A DNA stretch of 5,950 nt from an uncultured Clostridia bacterium (GTDB taxonomy: Bacteria; Bacillota; Clostridia; Christensenellales; UBA1242), in assembly GCA_945937975.1 (NCBI GenBank), contig CAMEUD010000069.1:1-5950 (forward strand), written 5' to 3'. The notes below the pieces were generated by a model. The model was given only the letters and a program-made list of their open reading frames with translations. It was not told the DNA's origin and did not search any database. Both the position numbers and the translations under genes were made by a program. Positions 5,659-5,950 of the stretch are shown here, in pieces. Numbering within the stretch: position 1 is the first letter of the stretch; every line of letters starts with the position of its first letter.

Positions 5659-5772
5659 CCGAATGAAGTAGGGAAATAGGTCGGGAATGACCACAAGTTA
5701 ACCACAAGGTTTTGCCGACTACTAACGGCATGGTATGGTCAAGGTTGAACACGGAATGAACACGGAATGAAC
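5659..5772. repeat. Iteron-like repeats and small hairpins in the right non-coding end
   Basis: TGAACACGGAA occurs at 5746-5756 and 5757-5767, with a third partial copy to 5772, at an exact 11-bp step. ACCACAAG occurs at 5690-5697 and 5701-5708, also 11 bp apart. Variants of CGGAATGAAC appear at 5659, 5682, 5752 and 5763. Two small inverted repeats are interleaved: GGTC/GACC (5679-5682 with 5689-5692) and TGCCG/CGGCA (5713-5717 with 5726-5730, loop ACTACTAA). Spacing of one helical turn suggests cooperative protein binding on one DNA face. An origin of replication, origin of transfer, packaging site or excision-factor site would all fit. The stretch 5554-5950 holds no supported gene. Confidence 0.6.
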
Positions 5773-5856
5773 TGGGACAAATTTCAAAAATAAGTAGGAC
5801 AATCCAGCACCCCTTCAGGCATCAAAATCGGGTGAAAATGACCTTCAAAAAGACCT

Positions 5857-5877
5857 TTTGCCAGTAATTTGCCAGTA
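5857..5877 (+). promoter_or_regulatory. Right pair of integrase arm-type sites
   Basis: TTTGCCAGTA occurs at 5857-5866 and 5868-5877 (start-to-start 11 bp), identical to the two left boxes and in the same orientation. A further direct repeat, GACCTT (5840-5845 and 5852-5857), abuts it and could be an accessory-factor site. The pair lies 66-86 bp inside the right terminal repeat, a usual arm-to-core distance. Confidence 0.65.
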
Positions 5878-5896
5878 GTCAAAAAACAAAGGTATC

Positions 5897-5913
5897 GCAA
5901 ATTATTGATTTGC
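5897..5913. repeat. Short inverted repeat between arm sites and right end
   Basis: GCAAAT (5897-5902) and ATTTGC (5908-5913) are perfect inverted arms around TATTG. The site lies between the arm boxes and the predicted core, where excision or DNA-bending factors bind in many attachment regions. It could equally be chance in AT-rich DNA. Confidence 0.35.
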
Positions 5914-5942
5914 AGTGTATTTTTGCTAATTAAGCAGTACCC

Positions 5943-5950
5943 TACTTTGT
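5943..5950. repeat. Right terminal direct repeat, candidate attR core
   Basis: TACTTTGT is identical to positions 1-8 and ends at the window edge. The adjoining sequence GCAGTACCC supplies the left core half-site (AGTA, 5936-5939), which mirrors TACT at 12-15 when the ends are joined. Confidence 0.6.

Larger units (their letters stand above)
1..5950. mobile_element. Small integrated element with integrase, HTH protein, Rep-like protein and TerS-like protein
   Basis: The window starts and ends with TACTTTGT, carries a tandem pair of TTTGCCAGTA boxes near each end, and has an integrase as its first gene. All seven genes lie on the + strand and are tightly packed, with a non-coding zone at each end. 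This is the layout of an integrated genetic element seen from attL to attR. No virion structural gene, large terminase, relaxase, coupling protein or transposase of the DDE type is visible. It could be a phage satellite, an integrated rolling-circle plasmid or an integrative mobilizable element that relies on a helper. The boundaries are inferred from the terminal repeat alone, because the host flanks are not in the window. Confidence 0.7.

Noticed and set aside
5456..5752. 98-aa - strand ORF over the right end
   Set aside because: It overlaps the TerS-like gene, terminator and repeats, and its His/Cys/Ser-rich composition is typical of an antisense shadow.
1..5950. tRNA gene at the attachment site, CRISPR array, or retron/DGR-type repeats
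   Set aside because: No cloverleaf, no regularly spaced repeat-spacer array and no reverse transcriptase are visible; the terminal repeat is promoter-like rather than a tRNA end.

Overview
The window reads as one complete, compact integrated mobile element of about 6 kb from a member of the Bacteroidota, probably a gut Bacteroidales. Three things point there. The integrase has the arm-binding, SAM-like and catalytic layout usual in that phylum. At least one promoter fits the Bacteroidota consensus (TTG near -33, TAnnTTTG near -7). Gene starts sit in A/T-rich leaders without clear Shine-Dalgarno sequences. The window begins and ends with the same 8 bp, TACTTTGT, and both ends carry a tandem pair of TTTGCCAGTA boxes that look like integrase arm sites. 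The window therefore appears to run from attL to attR.

Layout, all genes on the + strand. Positions 1-195: attL, arm sites and integrase leader. 196-1617: tyrosine integrase. 1625-1664: first copy of a 40-bp repeat. 1667-2458: an AT-richer gene of unknown function closed by a strong terminator (2484-2530), moron-like. 2533-2626: Bacteroidota-type promoter and a leader with operator-like inverted repeats. 2627-4518: three overlapping genes, namely a HTH_17 protein (excisionase/regulator candidate), an unknown 187-aa protein and a 344-aa protein that resembles phage/plasmid rolling-circle initiators of the gpII/X type. 4509-4616: second copy of the 40-bp repeat running into a large two-stem hairpin. 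4649-5553: two overlapping genes, an unknown 139-aa protein and a HTH protein resembling small terminase/phBC6A51-type proteins. 5554-5950: non-coding right end with a terminator, 11-bp-spaced repeats, small hairpins, the second arm-site pair and attR.

How the genes may work together (inference): the integrase and HTH_17 protein would integrate and excise the element, the Rep-like protein would replicate the excised circle from an origin in one of the structured non-coding regions, and the terminase-small-subunit-like protein could direct packaging or regulate. I see no capsid, tail, Zot, large terminase, relaxase or coupling protein. Self-transfer is therefore unlikely, and a satellite that uses a helper phage or conjugative element is the most interesting reading. 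Functions other than the integrase rest on motif recognition by eye without database searches.
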